DNA of 64,000 nt from Enoplolaimus lenunculus (taxonomy: Eukaryota > Nematoda > Enoplea > Enoplida > Thoracostomopsidae): the NCBI GenBank assembly GCA_030248215.1, contig JASANG010002028.1:62001-126000 (forward strand), given 5' to 3'. The position numbers and the translations under genes are program-made. The notes under the pieces are model-generated. The model was not told where the DNA came from. It saw nothing but the letters and a program-made list of their open reading frames with translations, and ran no database searches. This document shows, one piece after another, positions 1 through 15,300 of this stretch. Every line of letters starts with the position of its first letter. The stretch's first letter is position 1.

Positions 1-261
1 CTGAAAACCATTATATCAACCCCCTATTCGCAATCGGACCCAAACCTAAATCCAATACCAATTACTTCGAATACAACAGTCGTATAGCCAGGATTTCAGA
101 ACGGGGTTACGTTCTTATATTTTCGAAGAAGGATTTCTTGCGTTTTCAAGTGAAAAAAGTACTGAAACCCCGGAACCATAATCAAAAACGGGGCTTGTAT
201 TCTAGAACCTTCTAGCTGCGCCCTTGCTCTTCTTTGTAGTATAGGTTCTTGATGCACTTAC

Positions 262-341
262 TATGCTCCCCACCTCGCGTTGAACGACTTCGACTCGACG
301 AATGATATCGATCGTCTCTTGACCGCGAACGGGAACGTGAC
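262..341 (-). CDS. RBM12: RBM12-like exon 5 (RS-repeat segment)
   Basis: 80 nt from TTATCAG|GTCACG to CATA|GTAAGT. Joined to exon 4 it reads [19 protein letters not shown] followed by RSTRGGEH. The GTAAGT donor at 261-256 was preferred to an internal GAG|GTGGGG. Between 1 and 199 I see no further exon, so RRM2 must be encoded off the left edge. Confidence 0.75.
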
Positions 342-3300
342 CTGATAAAAAGAAAACCCAATAACCGTACTTTTGCTTACAAACACAAACAAACCACAAA
401 ATAAAATAGGCTCTTCACAGCCTAAAGGGTTTTGGGTGTGAGAAATCTTAACAAATTGTTTATAAACCTCCAAGACCGATAATTGTAAAATTAGCTAATA
501 GTTTGTTAATTTACATATTATTTTAATTAGTTAGGCCTAGGACTTTTTAAATTATTTCACAAGCATGTCCGAGCTTCGCTCAATACATGTAATTCTGAGC
601 TGAGTCGAGTGGTGTTAAACTTTCTGCAATCAGAAGTCAGCTTAACGAGTTGTTGTCAAATACTCATTTTGCGCGCTGCCAGCGATCTTGGTTCGACGTC
701 AAATTTAGTTATTTGACAATAACTCGTTAGACAGACAGACGCTTGCTTGGGGAACATTTAACAATATTCGTCTTAGCTCCACAACCTGTGTCAAATGGTA
801 TATAATTTGTTTAATTTTTCAACCTAAATTTTGGGTCCAATGTGGGAATTTGGGACCCAAAAATTCGAATTTTTAAAAATTTACGTTTGGGCGTGGAATA
901 ACTGGGTGAGGTCATCAGAACATCAGAAACTCATGAATTGAGCGAGCTAAACAAGCAATAAGCCAAATCAACGCAAACAACGCAACAGATAACTTGAAAG
1001 CACCGAAGGCGCAAAAATTTTTTAAATAGCATAACAGATTGCTTTAGGAACTTCCCCTAGCTGAGTAGGGGGCGATAGCCGCGCAAGTGGCCAATTGCTG
1101 TTACCCACAGCTGACATTAGGGTCCAGCTACTAATTTTAAGGCAACTATCTGCACAGTGACTATAATACTAGGATGTAGTCAAGGTCGTGCAGCCATAAA
1201 CATACCCTAATTACGTAATGACAATTAAAAATCGGCTTAGGCTTACGTTTTGCCATTGACTTATGCTTACGCTTACGCTTAACCTCTGAGTTAGGCTTTG
1301 ATTTAGCCACTGTCTTAGGAGAATTACAGTAAAATGTGGGAGAATTTTGCTTTCAAACAATTTTGTGTAGACAAGTAGACAGGTAAAATTATTACTCAAG
1401 TACAACAGTCTCACCTCGAACGCCTTTTATCACCAGTCGCGCTTCCACCAGCCGACGATGGCTGTTGCCCTCTGCCACCCGACCCTCCGGTTCGAGTTGA
1501 AATCGAGCGGTTTCCGCTTGTTTGCGCCCCGCTGACTACTGCGTCGCGATCTCTCGAACGGCTTCGGGATCGACCTCCGCCACCGCTTCCAGTTGCCGTT
1601 CTACGGTCCGAACTGCCAGTTTGGCCCGAGCCTAAACATAAAATATTCAACTAATCACTAATTTAACATAAATAAACAAACAAACAATAATAAATAAATG
1701 TGTATATCAGGGATCGACCGTATATTAACTTTACCATATCCTGTATTTTTCCACATGTAAAAGCAGTTTTATAATATTCAGGACCACAACCGCAAATATT
1801 CGCTATCCAGTAAGTTTATACCGGCTACGAATGTTTGTTTTTGCCAGAAATTATACCGAAATCAGATATTTCGTCGATCACCGATATATAATATATTATA
1901 TAAGTTATTTTGTTTCAGGCTTAATAATTCACAAAACACCGGTTTCCATTCTGTCCACAGTGTTTGAGGTAAAATAAATTTTACATGCCGAAAAAATATT
2001 CCTACCTCACAAATAATTAAAATTGCATTTTGGCTTCTCAGCTGTTGCGTACTTGCCCGAAAAAGGCGAACTTTGTGTTTTAATACGTCATTCAAAATTC
2101 ATAACGATCAACTCATACCTTGCGTTGCCGTTGTTTGCTGCTGCATTCCAGCTGGAGTTGCTGTCTGCGTTAGGTCCCCAACCACTGCAGCTGCGTATTC
2201 GCCACGTGCTTTTTCAATAACCTAACCATATTACTGCATATATATTATTGCATACATTAAAACCTTATTGTGCTCCGATTTTCATACATTTAAATAAAAA
2301 TATTTTGGCTGCTCGCTCGTATCACATGAGACGGTTGCAATGCCTGTTATGGCTATGCTTTCACTCTGGGCTGTCTATGATAGATGCGTTCAGCTTGCAA
2401 CAGGCGAAAGCAAGGTAGTCTACGTATACATTAGAATACGTAAGAAAACACACCGCCTGGCAGACTGCCCAATGGCGGATCCATGGGGAGAGCCACCCCA
2501 GCCGTGGGCCCCCAACAGCATCTCGACAAAAATTCTATAGCAATTTTGTGACAATAGTTCGTGGTTTGTGCATGGGTCAAAAGTAAGTTTATTACCTGTG
2601 AAATTTTGGCCCCCATTCTGAGATCCTGCATCCGCCACTGAGACTGACTGACCCAACGCCTAAATTTTTCCTAATAATCGTGTTTCCTTGTCGAATTTTG
2701 TTGGATCCACTATTGTACGTTGGTTCCTTTAAAGCTTTTTACGTGTGTTTTACTATCTGTTCACCGCAGGTTGTCGAGATGAGATTGAAAAACCATATCG
2801 ACACAGGCCGGAAGATTGCAGAGTGCTGGTCGATTACATTAAATAAAAATTTCGTCGAACAAGTCTTTCTTGTGTTACAAACTGGAAAAGTATTCAAAAC
2901 CCTGGCCAATGTAAAGAACAAAGGCGGAACAGTATTATAAGCGTATTCTTAAGCCTAAGCCTAAACCTAAGCACAAGAATGAGCATATTCCTATCCGTAA
3001 GCCTAATCCAAGCACGAAAATACGTCTAAAGCTTATGCTTACTCTATTCTAGTCCCACAGATAAAAACTCTCCACCCCTGATCTTTACATGCGCCAAAAC
3101 CCTTTACAAAAGTACCAAAAACGGGTTTGAGGTTTGACCATTAAAAGCTTGCTTCGCCCTGCTAGGATCAGTATTAGACTAAAAATATATACGTGCTCGC
3201 GTACCTTTTGCATTTCCATTCGTGAGCTGAGAAACAAACGTATCCGCGATTCTTTGAGTCGTTTATTGTCCAACGCCATCGCCTGACGAGCATCTTCGTC

Positions 3301-6300
3301 TGTTGAAAACGCAATAAATGCATCACCTTCGCGACCTGAAAGCAGAAAAAATACAAACAGATCAAACATATAAACATATAATAATTGTAATGCAACACTT
3401 ATGATTAGCTGAATACAGAAATAATTACACGATAATGATCATCAGACTTCATCACACCATGAAATCGGCCAAAAAAATTGCAAAATCGGGCTTTTTTGGG
3501 CAAATGCCAGCTTTTAAATAAGTACATTTTGGGGTATCGTTGTATTTTGATCAGCGATCGCGTCTCGAACGGTGCGCAACATAGGTGTGCAGCGAAAGCA
3601 GCAGATCCGGGCCGTGACTGCTTTTAGAAACCTGCTCATTACACGGACCTGACACTTGTTCAGTCTGCAATGCTATATTTTACAGAGTCACTACGGTAAT
3701 TTTTGCTCAGATTGTAACAAATTTCATAGCAGTTTTTGACAGTTTCTATGACTGCGAAATTAAGCTATAAGCTGGATACTCAGCGCTTTCAAAAATCAAA
3801 ACCAAAAAACGTTCGCGTTTCGCGTGAACTGTGAGCATGCAAACTGAACACATGGAGTTATATTTTATTCAGCACTACTTAACCGCTCTGATCCGTACTT
3901 TCTGGCACGCGGTGACACACGCCCTTGCTCACCAAACTCGGCCGATGCCCCTTCATGTTGGTTGGGTAATACACAACCTACACACATTGCTATGCTACAG
4001 ATATTTATTTGCAAGACCGTAATATTTCCTGACGCCGTTCCACTGTTTACGAATAAAATTTGCTGTTGCAAACTACAGCTGTAAGTCAAACAATTGCGCG
4101 TGCAACACTGCAGGTGCGATTTCTCGTTGCAAAAGTTTTCACAAGTGAATGTGGGCCTTTAGCCTTGTTTCAAGCAATCAAAGCACAATCAGACAATGGC
4201 AAGTAACAATTGACAAGATTAAGCGATATTAAACATTTGTCATAAAGCCTTTAGCGCATGCTTCTTTAATGATTACAGAAATGGCCCATGTTACTTTAAG
4301 TGGCGTCCAGCTTTCTGATGGGTCCATAAAACAGTAAGTTTAGATTCTAGATTACCTACCTACATTTTTTGCTTAGACTTACGCTTAGGCTTAGGAATAC
4401 GCTTAATCATCTACTGTTACGCCCCTTAAAGTAACATTGGCCACAGATACTATGGCACAGTCTTAATATACGTATATAAAAACATGAAAACGAGGGCCGC
4501 ACGGTATGATTAGGTTTACATTATCACAATATCGGTTGCGGTGGAACCCTTTAAAATTTTAAAAATCGTTTTCACTTGTTTTTCTGTTTGACTGCGCCGC
4601 TCGTTTTCAACTGCTCCCTGAACAAATTGTGGTTACTTCTTATTTTTCAAAGATGATTTATCATCTTCTGAACCATCAATTTTAACGTATATAATATGCA
4701 TATGACTTCCATATGAATTCAATGGTAGTATCAAATGGAATATCTCTACCAGCAAGACCATGGATTCGGGTAGTTGAATTCGCGATCAGGGACCACCTCC
4801 TGTATAAGAGGGATGTCGGTAGACGTGAGCGGTAAGTGTATGTAAAGCAAAAAAAAGTGTCATATGTTTATCTGCACATATACCGTACGTTATTGCAATC
4901 GAGCACATGGTGTAGTGGTTGACTGGTTTCCGCGATTGTTAACGCGGTCCTTTACTTTGGGCAAAACTTTGAACAGGGATCGTGCAGACCGTGTAGTTCC
5001 GGCATATAGGACCCACCAAGACGGGCACTGCAAACACTAAGCCCGTGGACTCTGGTGGTGGGACTCACGATGCGGGACAACCGCCTGCAAAAAAGAGATG
5101 TTGGTATTATGTGCACGGTAGGGGGTCGCCGTTTTGAGTCCCAATCAATAGGAGTCCGGATTCCTAATAATAGTCTATAAATGTCAATTGTCCCTAATTG
5201 CAGTGCACAAATGACTCCAGGACCAAATAAATTTGAGATAAGTAAATATAACCTTGCATTATCGCTCAAGCTTTTGATACAAGACAAATAAACGTTTATC
5301 CTCTGGAAAAGCCCAATAAATACCAGTCCCCTCTTATTCGGATCACAACGTAAAGCAAAATGATTGTCATACGTACACGGGCACATATACTGGAATATGA
5401 AGTTGCAATCCAGCACATGGTGTTGTGACTTTTGCACAACTCAAATACTACTCACACTTCGATATCCGGTTAATATTCGGTTCCGGTACAAAATTTATGA
5501 TCCGGTCCGGTTCCGGTGTCCGATAGGCACGGGCCCACGATTTTCAGAAAGGGGGCTCAATTGGCAAACGATCCAAAAATGCAACGAAATGCCAACTGGT
5601 TTAAAAAAACCTTGCAAGTGAGGCGAGCGAGACGCCATCGTCTTTCTATTAAATGTTTCAAAATTAAATACGAAAGTTTAGTTTGGTTATCATAACCTTG
5701 GGGGAGCCAACGACCCCCTGGTTTTTTATGAGTGTCTCTACTGACACCCAAGAAGCCGCTGTCCCCCAGCGCCTAGCTGGGTGTGTGTACTCAGAATGTT
5801 CAAACGCAACATAATTGTAAATAAATCTATTTGAATGACGCAAAACGAACAAGTTTATAAACTGAGGTAGGTATTTCGAAAAGTAGTTTGAAGAATTTTA
5901 TCAACATTTTAACCAGTTTTCCGGAAAAATCAAATGCAATGAAGTGTTAGCGATGAGCAATAAAATATAGTTAAGGTTGTTAAGACGACGAGATTACTTA
6001 CATCAGAAACATGGCAAAGTGATTTCATGTATTCGTACGACGGGCGATAATTTTGCTAATTTTGTACAGAGTTTGCAACAAGTTTGTCCGAACTATCCGC
6101 TACTATCAATACTTCACCAAAGTTTTGCAATCTGTCAAAGAAGTGTGTGAACAATTGAGCGAGCGTTAAGCAAGCGACAAGCTTGTTGAATTTTAATATA
6201 AAATCGTTTAAATTTTGAATTTTTTGTAAAATTGGTGCTCAAGATAGGGACACCTCGAGCTCCCAGAGCATCCCTGATGGATCCGCTGCGGAGACAATTC

Positions 6301-9300
6301 AGCCTTGCAGTCCAGGGCCAATGTAAAGAACAAGGGCGGAACAGTGTTAAAGCATATTCTTAAGCCTAAGCCTAAGCTTAAGAATAAGCATATTCCTGAG
6401 CCTAAGCCTAACCTAAACCAAACAAAAATTAGTCTAAAGCTTAAGCTTATACTCTATTCTAGTCCCAAAGAAAATCTTTCCGCCCCTGATCTTTACATGG
6501 GCCCAGTCCGTTATAAAAAATGGCCATTCGGAACCGCATGCCCCTGTCAACTGATAAAGAAGCGACTATTTTCTAACATTTTTGAGAATTTCGACATTTT
6601 AGACTGGGCATCCGCCAAATTGCAGGATTTCGCAGGAAGCGGCCGCCACATGCTTGCCCCCCTATAAAATTTTCAACCTTGCTTGTAAGCAGTGGCGGAT
6701 CCAGGATCTCAAAATGGGGGGCAAAATTTCACAGGTAAACTTATTTTTGACCCATACTGTAGTGACCCAAATAAGAGGAGGGCCCCATTTTGAGTCCCAA
6801 TTAATAGGAGTCCGTATCCCTAATAAGAGTCCGTAACGCAGGCAGAGTTCTTAAACCCTTGTTAGAGTTCATAAATATCCATTATCCCTAATTGTAGCGC
6901 ATAAATGACTCCAGGGCCAAATAAAGGTGAGTTCGAAACTTTAAAGTGTGCTTATACTATTGTGTATAAAACAGAGAAAAACAGCGTAGAACAGCAATTG
7001 ACAATATATAATTTTTGTCGAGATGCTGTTGGGGGGCCACGGCCGGGGTGGCCGCCCATGGATCCGCCATTGCTTGTAAGTCAACGAAAACCTTTGTATA
7101 CCAACCCTGAAAATTTTTAGCACCCATACCAAGGTGAGCTGGCTACGGGTTTGGGTGGGTTGCGATTACCAAAGCGATACCATCAACAAACGCGTCTCTA
7201 TATGTTTACGTATTTTTAACAACCACAAGCTTTACAGGCCTCTAAATATTTCTGATATTCACGCAAGTGTTCCGTTTAAAATCAGTGTTTAACCAGGCGT
7301 TAATTTTATCTCCGCAAAACCGCCGCTGGCATACTTCAGCCCAGTGCTGGAGCAGACAGAGGTGAAGGCTCCCCCAAAACTCCAGGGCGGGCGCCCCCAA
7401 ACTCGCGAAAGCAAGACGCATTTTAGAACTTCGGCAGTTTTTGTTTTAACCAGTTACGGTGGGGCCTCCCAAAACTTTGCTCAAATCGGATCGCACGTAA
7501 ATCGACACACTTTTAATTGATTTTTAGCCAAAATCCCAGCTGACAGCAAATGAAACGATGACGTTCAGACAAGACATTCGATTTGTAATTACAGAAATTC
7601 AAATTCTATCAAATGGGTAACTCTTACTGGTGTGCAAAAAACGCGTCAGCTGCGGACGCAGTAAGAATGTTTCGGTAAAGCGATATTATTTGTCACTTGA
7701 ACCTCATAAAATTTTTTTACGTTTGCTCGTTAATTTTACAGTTGAGGCGAAAATCGCCAAAATATGTAGCTATCAGAATTCAACTGAAATTCTTGTTCCA
7801 GCCGGAATTCCTGCAAATGGAGGAACCGGAATTTTCACGGTTTTGCGGAAAATCATTCGTAATCATTTAAATATTGGAAACGTTGTCTTTAAGAAATATT
7901 TTGTCAAAATAAGTGTTTCTGTACCTAGTTTAATTTTGTTACTAAATTGTTCCTGACATGTTTTCGAAGAACTTGCCTAATCCTAAAATAGCTGGAAAAT
8001 TCTCTTGAGCCATTTTTGGCAAGTTTTTGAAAAAATCGAACAGTAATTCGGTGATAAAAACTTTCAAATTCCGGTTTCTGTTCCTGTTCCGGATCCTGCA
8101 TAAAAATTCAATTCCTATTCCTGTTCCGACAAAATTTAGTTCCTGTTGGAATCCTGGTAGCTATTAAAATGGGACTCGCAAAAACAATCCGAAGACATCC
8201 ATTCGGCCGTTCGATTAAATTGCAATACGAGGCGGCACAAAACGTGCCCTGAACCTGTGGCACACTAAAAAATTTGGATGCGTTCCAGCATTGAGAAAAC
8301 GTCTATAAAACCAATTCCTACTCAGAATATACAAAACGTCAAAGATGGATAGGTAAGTCAGTGTGAACAACTGACTGTAATCCTCAGAGCTGAAACTATT
8401 CGTGGACACCGATGGACAGGAGGTGCGCGGCAGATTAGGCCGCCCTCTGGTACGCATCGCCCCTGCCTAAATTAGAATAATTCACTTGTGTTTTAGAAGC
8501 AAAACAGCAGTCGTTTTCTCTAGGTTTAAATTTTCAATTCAAAAGCAAGCTAAAAAATTTTGCTCGGGCAAACAACTTTTTGCTGAAGAGCGTGGTATTC
8601 GAACGCTTTTTTGAAGCTCATCGTAGTCAGCAGCGAATCCAGAAATAGCTGTAGAAATTTTTTAGCAATGTTGCGGCTTGAAAATGGGGAATGGCGATCG
8701 AACCCCTGTGCCCTATTTGCATTTGTTACCGAATGTTTGCAAAACACGTTCAACTTTGTCAAGTATGACGTTTCCAAGATTTTAATCTGGTCTATCGGTT
8801 TAATTTTTTATCAACACTTAAAAACGAGAACTTGTTTGAGCATCTAATTTCGTTAGGTACTGCGGCGGCGGTCGCGGTACGGAATATGGACCTCTTAGAA
8901 ATTTAATGAAAACAGTTTATTTTATAGACTTCTTCGAGCTGAGTTCAACGGTAACATTTTTAAGGCTGCAAGGGCCCCGGTTCAAATGTTAAGGCCCTAT
9001 AAACTTCAACTTTTCTTCACTATGTACAAACGCCAACCAATTTAGTATAACGAATAAACCTGGTATATAACGCGCTTATAAATAATTTCGAGGGTCATAA
9101 CTTTTGAACCGTTGGTCATGCAGCCATAAAAGTGGCACCGTTAAACTCAGCTCGTCGAGATCTATAGAATGGCCATGGCCACCTTTTGTTACATTCGTAG
9201 AGGGTCCAGATTCCGTACCTCTGCCGGTCCTCCTCCTTCTGTCCAACGTTTTTCTTTCAAGTCGGTTCTTAAAAAAAGTGACACGATCTGTATATTAGCC

Positions 9301-12300
9301 TTTCGCCACTGCAATCAGACTTCATTTCGTAGTTGTTTTGGCTGTCCTGCGTAGAAACTTTTGTTTCAAACTGCCACGTCAGTCGTTGGGCAAACATTAT
9401 TGGTGCAGGATAAACAGAAAATTTTTTTGGCTGATCCATTGGAGGGCATTTTTATAACCCATTAATATCAAATCTGTGCTTACGGTGTAACGTGACTCGT
9501 CCATTTTTTGCGTTAGTCTTTTTGAATGGTGCCATTAATTGCGTGCAGTTATGAAAAACACAATTTTAGTATGTATTTCGGTAAAAAGCACACTGTACGA
9601 AGATGCCAGAGCAGTTGTGCAATACCAATATAAAGCCGTTGCGAACAGACGCATGAATGAAACGAAATGAACTTTTTAAATTATACATACCATGTTGCTG
9701 ATTTGAAAACCTATTTCCAACTGTTGATGAGCATTATAGTCCATTATACTACAGCCATTTTTGAATGTGAGATCCGATTAAGTCGCTGAGATGAGTACAC
9801 TTAAAAACACATCAGAACATCACACAATGTAAAGAAAACTACTCGTGGTTATTCTGCAAGTATTCATACATAGCATCAGTGTATTTGACGAACAAAAACG
9901 TACGTATATACCATACGATTAACAATGACGGCGATTGGAGAACTCTTTACGAACAACCCAAACTATGTACAAAACGTAATAAGATGCAAGCAAGCGCGTC
10001 AATGTGACAAAAAACTTCGTTGAAGCAATTGCTACAACAATCCAAAGGCGTAGCCGGGGGCAGCAAGGGGTCATGTCCCCCAGTGGTTTTGGAAAAGTTT
10101 CATTTTTGAATAAACTAGGATGACCTGTGCGTTTCACTCTGACACACTAGTTGTTGATGTTTTGCTATTAACATCCGATATTGCTTTAGTAGTGCATGTA
10201 TAAAAATTATTTTCTCACGCGTTGTTGTGTGTAGTGACTGTTTTCGTACCGTCTACTTTGATCAAAACTATTGTATAACCAATGCACGCAGCATTGTGAG
10301 TTTCATTGATTTTCGCTGTTTACAAATGACCGCAATTCGTTGCATTAACCTGGATTATGTAAGGGTGATTTTTCATATAAAGACATTGACCTACAACTTT
10401 AAACTATGTTAGGTAGTGATGGGCATCGGATATTTTTTCATATCCTGATATTCAGCAATTTTTACCAGATATTCGGATGTCCGCAATTAAATTTCTATTT
10501 CGGATAACATAAACATTTGGTTTAGAAGATTGCTACTGAGTAATAAATAGTTGCGATGACCACCTGAATGAGCATTGCCGGTGGAAGCCCCCCAAACACC
10601 CAATTGGGGGTTCAGGGGCCTCCATTTTGCAAAACTGAAAATGTTTTTCACTGACCACGAAGTTACAGACTTGTAAATCATTTTATTGGGGCTCTTTTGG
10701 ACCTGTTTGGGGAGCGACTATCTTAACTCCGACCCTATGAATGAGTTGATTTGGTTTGTTTCCGTCTTATTTAAACCATTGCATTAGAGATTCTATCGAA
10801 TGTCACCGTTTTCTCGAACAACATATACATTAAATGTTTTACGTTCCAAGAAGAAAGAATCGCATTCAAATATATTTAAGCTTAATCGTACCAACTTCAG
10901 CTCATGTTACATTACGTCTTGCCCTGCTGACCGGTTTCTCACAAGACCGCAGTAGAGTAGGCTTAAATGTTAAGAATATTTTTGCTTGGGCTTAGTCTAA
11001 GCTTGTTTAGGCTTTTAGAATTGCGATTCAAAACGAGTTCCGATTCAGATTCCGACTGCACAATCAATCGGAATCGAAATTTTGCAATTTTAATTTAATC
11101 ATAATATATTGGTTGCATAAAAATTCTCTTGATCTCAATATCTAAACAAACAAAACTACCGTCGAAAACAATGCCAACATGTTGATGCGACGTTTTTAAA
11201 ATTGTTGCCGCGTTTTGATTCTGATTCCGGAATAATCTAGTTCCGTTTTGAACCCTGCTGCACATGCTAATTGATAAAAATTGATTAACACACTACTTAG
11301 GTATGTATATATTTAAGGTATTTGTGTGAGGGCCCCCAAACAAAAAATCCTGGCTACGCCCATACAACATCCCACAATGCTACCTATCAAAACTGAATTG
11401 GAAGTCAAAAGTTTACTGCCTAAGATTTAGTACATAAATTGCGTTTAGCTTCTTGCTTGCTAGATCGCGAGATATATAATATAATGTTCAGGTACTGTAG
11501 TAACCCGAATAAGAGGGGGAACTGATATTTATTTCACCTCTCTAGGGGGTACCTCTTCTGTTTTCGGTTACGGACTGTTATTTATTTTTAAACCCCCCTC
11601 CGCCACCCTTCCTTACTCATATATATGTCCGGTATTGCAACTATCCGTTGAATTAAACGTTTATTTGTCTTGTATCAAAAGCTTGAGCGATTATGCAAAA
11701 TTATACTTACGAATTACTTTCAAAACTTAAGTACGCTTTAAAGTTTTGAACTCAACTTTGTATGTTCCTAAAAAGGTGCGCTACCATTAGGGATACTCTG
11801 ACATTTATGGATTCTAATCAGGGTTTAAGGACTATATCCGCTTACGGACTCTTATTACGGATACAGATTCCTATTGATGGGGCTCAAAATAGGGACCCCC
11901 TCTTATTCGGATTATATACTACAGTAGTTGGCGGTTCATACTTCTACTCAGCACCAAAATCGGACAGCAAATAAGAAGAAAGAAGTTACAAAGGTGACGC
12001 CAACGACAAATTGGGAATGAAAAATGGCTCCTACATCAATATCCGATTTTTCACCAAAAAATTCATATATATATATATATACGTGCATTTTTAAAACGTT
12101 TTTGTTAAATTTAAATTATTCGTCCCACATCCGTGATCAAACATGGCCAACCTCGGATCCCGCACAGCCAGCGAATTACTGAACACGTTGGTGCACATGT
12201 TCTTGTGAAACGTTTTTAATCCATTCATGTTATGCCCCCTTTTGAAATAGTTCCTGCGTTCACAACCCTTTCGTGTTAATTTGGACAGTTTTTTCAATTC

Positions 12301-15300
12301 TTCTAGCAAACATCAATCCGGAGTCCCATGTCCAATGGTGGGACCAAGATTTTCCGGTCAGGAAAGACATTTTTAGCGTTTTGAAATTTTATATTTCGAC
12401 ATTTTAGCAATTACATACTGCGCCACAGACGTGAAACGTTTTGAACTCGTATTGCAGGTATTATTTCCGCTATACCTACTAGTGACCATGTCTACATAAA
12501 GTGTATAGTTGCACCAAAAAAGCTTTTAGCGCGGCAAAGCTTATTTTAACCCATCTCATTCTTCTTGGACCCACCAGTGCTTACAATTCACATCGGCTCC
12601 TGTACATCCAAACAAGTTTACGTTTTGGCACAGGAAAAGGTTTCCCTATGTCTAAGCCTTAAATGTGGGGAAATAAATATGAGTAAACATTTCATAGAAT
12701 TCGTTTATTGCTCAAATCGCTACGCACGCAATGCACGCCTCCGCTTACCTTATAACTTTATTCACATGTTAGCATATCTACGAAATAAGTATAGATACAT
12801 TAAGTTAAGGGAACTCAAGTATATATTACTGAAGTTTTGGCTTTAGTTAGCCCAGCTAAAATGTTTTAAACTAATGTTAAACCAACGAATTTTCTATAGC
12901 CAGGAAAACAGATTGCACTATCAAGTAAAAATGTTGTATCATATTTGGCATCGGTGTAACGCATCATTACAATTGCATACAATTTCGCAGACGCAGCGAA
13001 TTTACAGCTAAGCTTGTGATGTTTCTCAACACTCAAGAATGTTGTGAATAGACAAAATCGGCCAATGTTACTGTTAGGGGCGTAGCAGTAGATTAAGCGT
13101 ATGCCTAAGCCTAAGCATACGTTTAAGCGGGCAAGAATTTGTTTGCTAAGCCTAAACCTAAGCCTACCAAGAAAATGTAATCTACCTGGACGCCCCTTTA
13201 AATAACGTACGCGAGCATTAAATGTACGTAAGTAAAGCAGAAAAGTTTGTCATATGTTCATACGTGCACATATACCGGAAGATCTTGCAATCGAGCACAT
13301 GGTGTAGTGGTTGACTGGTTGCGTGCTTGAATCGACCACAAGGGGGTCGATTCCCAACGCGGTCCTTTACTGTGGGCAAAACTTCGAGCAGGGGTCGTGC
13401 AGACCGCGTAGTTCCGACATGAATAAACTCACCGAGACGGGCACTGCAAACACTAAGCCCATGGATTCTGTTGGTTGGAGTAACATGGGTCAGAAAATCA
13501 ATCCAATTCCCCGACTGAGGTAACTCCCAGTTGCAGTTTGCAATGTGTTCACGATAATCACTTTGGGGTGAGGCAAGATTTCGGTGCAACCGTTAATGTG
13601 AGCAATGTTAACAGGACAGCATGCAAAATTTCAAGGTGTAGCAAAGTGTTCCGGGAAACATGGCGGCACGGAACCAGTGATTTGACCGAATCTCAATTTA
13701 TTGGTGATTTGTCGAATCCGAACCTTGAAACGCTCCGTTAGATATGTTGCATTGTTTGATTTGCAATAAAAATGACAAAAACAAAAAGATTTATCAAATA
13801 AAGTTACTTAAAATTTTGATTGTTTTAACATGCTTTTTCACTACTGAATCCGAATCAGAACTTTTGTTGCCACCCTGGCACAATGGGCTCGCCATTATTT
13901 TTTAATTGGATCAAAATTACAACGTCGGTCACACAATCAGTGGCGGATCCAGAAATTTCTAAAAGGGGGCCGTGCGAGATATAGTCTTGGTTTTGACCGT
14001 GTTTGGGGGTCTAAGCCGGAATGGGTAACTCTTGGATCTGGCTGTGCATCCAATTATTAATATCGTAGCTTGTTGGACCTTATTTCGCTTGGTGAACAAG
14101 GGTCAATATGGTGATATATATGTATATCAGGGTGCAACCGGAATTACAATTTACCGGAACCGGAATTTGAAAATTTTACCGGAACCGGAAACGGAACCGG
14201 AAAGTGAAAAATGCATTTCACCAAAAATTTCATTTTATTCTTATTTTTTGCTCTATTATTTGTGAAATAACCTTAGTCGAACATAGGTATTTATTTTATT
14301 TGTTGTATTTTAGATTTTCGTCGTCGACTGAAGTGAAATCCACCATCATTGGCTTATATTTGGAGTACAAGTGGCTTTCAAAAGAGATTCTTAAAAATTA
14401 GCAAAGTTTAACAAAAAGGCCAAATTATAACACCGGAATTTTTAAATCCGGTAGATTTACCGGAACCGGAACCGGAAGGTGAAAAAATGCCGGAACCGGA
14501 ATTCCGGTTGCACCCTGATGTATATATATACCTACATAAGCACCAGGTAATATATATACCTACGTAAGCACCAGGTAATATATATACCTACGTAAGCACT
14601 AGGTATAGTCTCTTATCACGTTGTACCCAAAAAGAGATCGCGAAATGTTTCCAAAATCATACACCTAAAGATAATGATCATAAATACGGAGCTCATAAGT
14701 GGAAAACCGGGTGTACAGTAACAACACAATGTTAAACTGTCATCACAATTCCATCGCTGCATTATTGAAGTTTTAGATGCAGCAGCATGTGCAGGCTGAA
14801 CAAATCCAGGTCCGTCAGCCTTGGAAAGTTGAAAGTTGTTCGTTTCCATGTGTTACATTACAAAGGAAATCTTGTTTGCAAGACAATTTTTCAGCATAGA
14901 GAGAGCTTCAAATTTACCTCGACAGCCATGATTTTCAAGTGTTCATCCACTAAACAAGAAACATTGCGTTTGGTCCGCTGGTGTATGTAACATCATGTGG
15001 CCTTATCGGTTATCCACTCCCAGCCAGCGTTTTCCCAAAAATGGTTGGATTTTGAAAATTTTTGCATATTTCGGATTCTGATGACCTCCTTTGATCATTC
15101 CACGCCCAAATTTGAAATTTTGAACAATTCGATTTTTAAGGCCTCATCCTTGGCTTGGGACCCTGATAAGTTATACAAATTATTATATCATTGGACGTAG
15201 CTTGTAGAGCTACAGTTGAATGGTAATATCAAATTTTTTGCAATCAGACAATTGATTAACGAATTCTGGTGCGCTGTATATGATTAGGGACGGCGACAAA

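Larger units (their letters stand above)
6640..7151 (-). mobile_element. CAGGCCCGTAGCCAG family copy split by a later insertion
   Basis: Left part TTTTCAACCTTGCTTGTAAG and right part GGTGAGCTGGCTACGGG are reverse-complement matches to the element at 63529-63696. The 383-bp element at 6690-7072 sits between them with a duplicated cttgtaag. Confidence 0.65.

Noticed and set aside
4952-5437. 161-codon minus-strand frame
   Set aside because: It runs across a SINE-like repeat and an inserted element; the shared piece with 13218-13589 is repeat-derived.
10040-11362. 1.3-kb element with GGCGTAGCC and GGCTACGCC ends and acaacaatcc/acaacatccc flanks
   Set aside because: Ends match over about 9 bases only and the interior shows no further inverted pairing; not enough to call.
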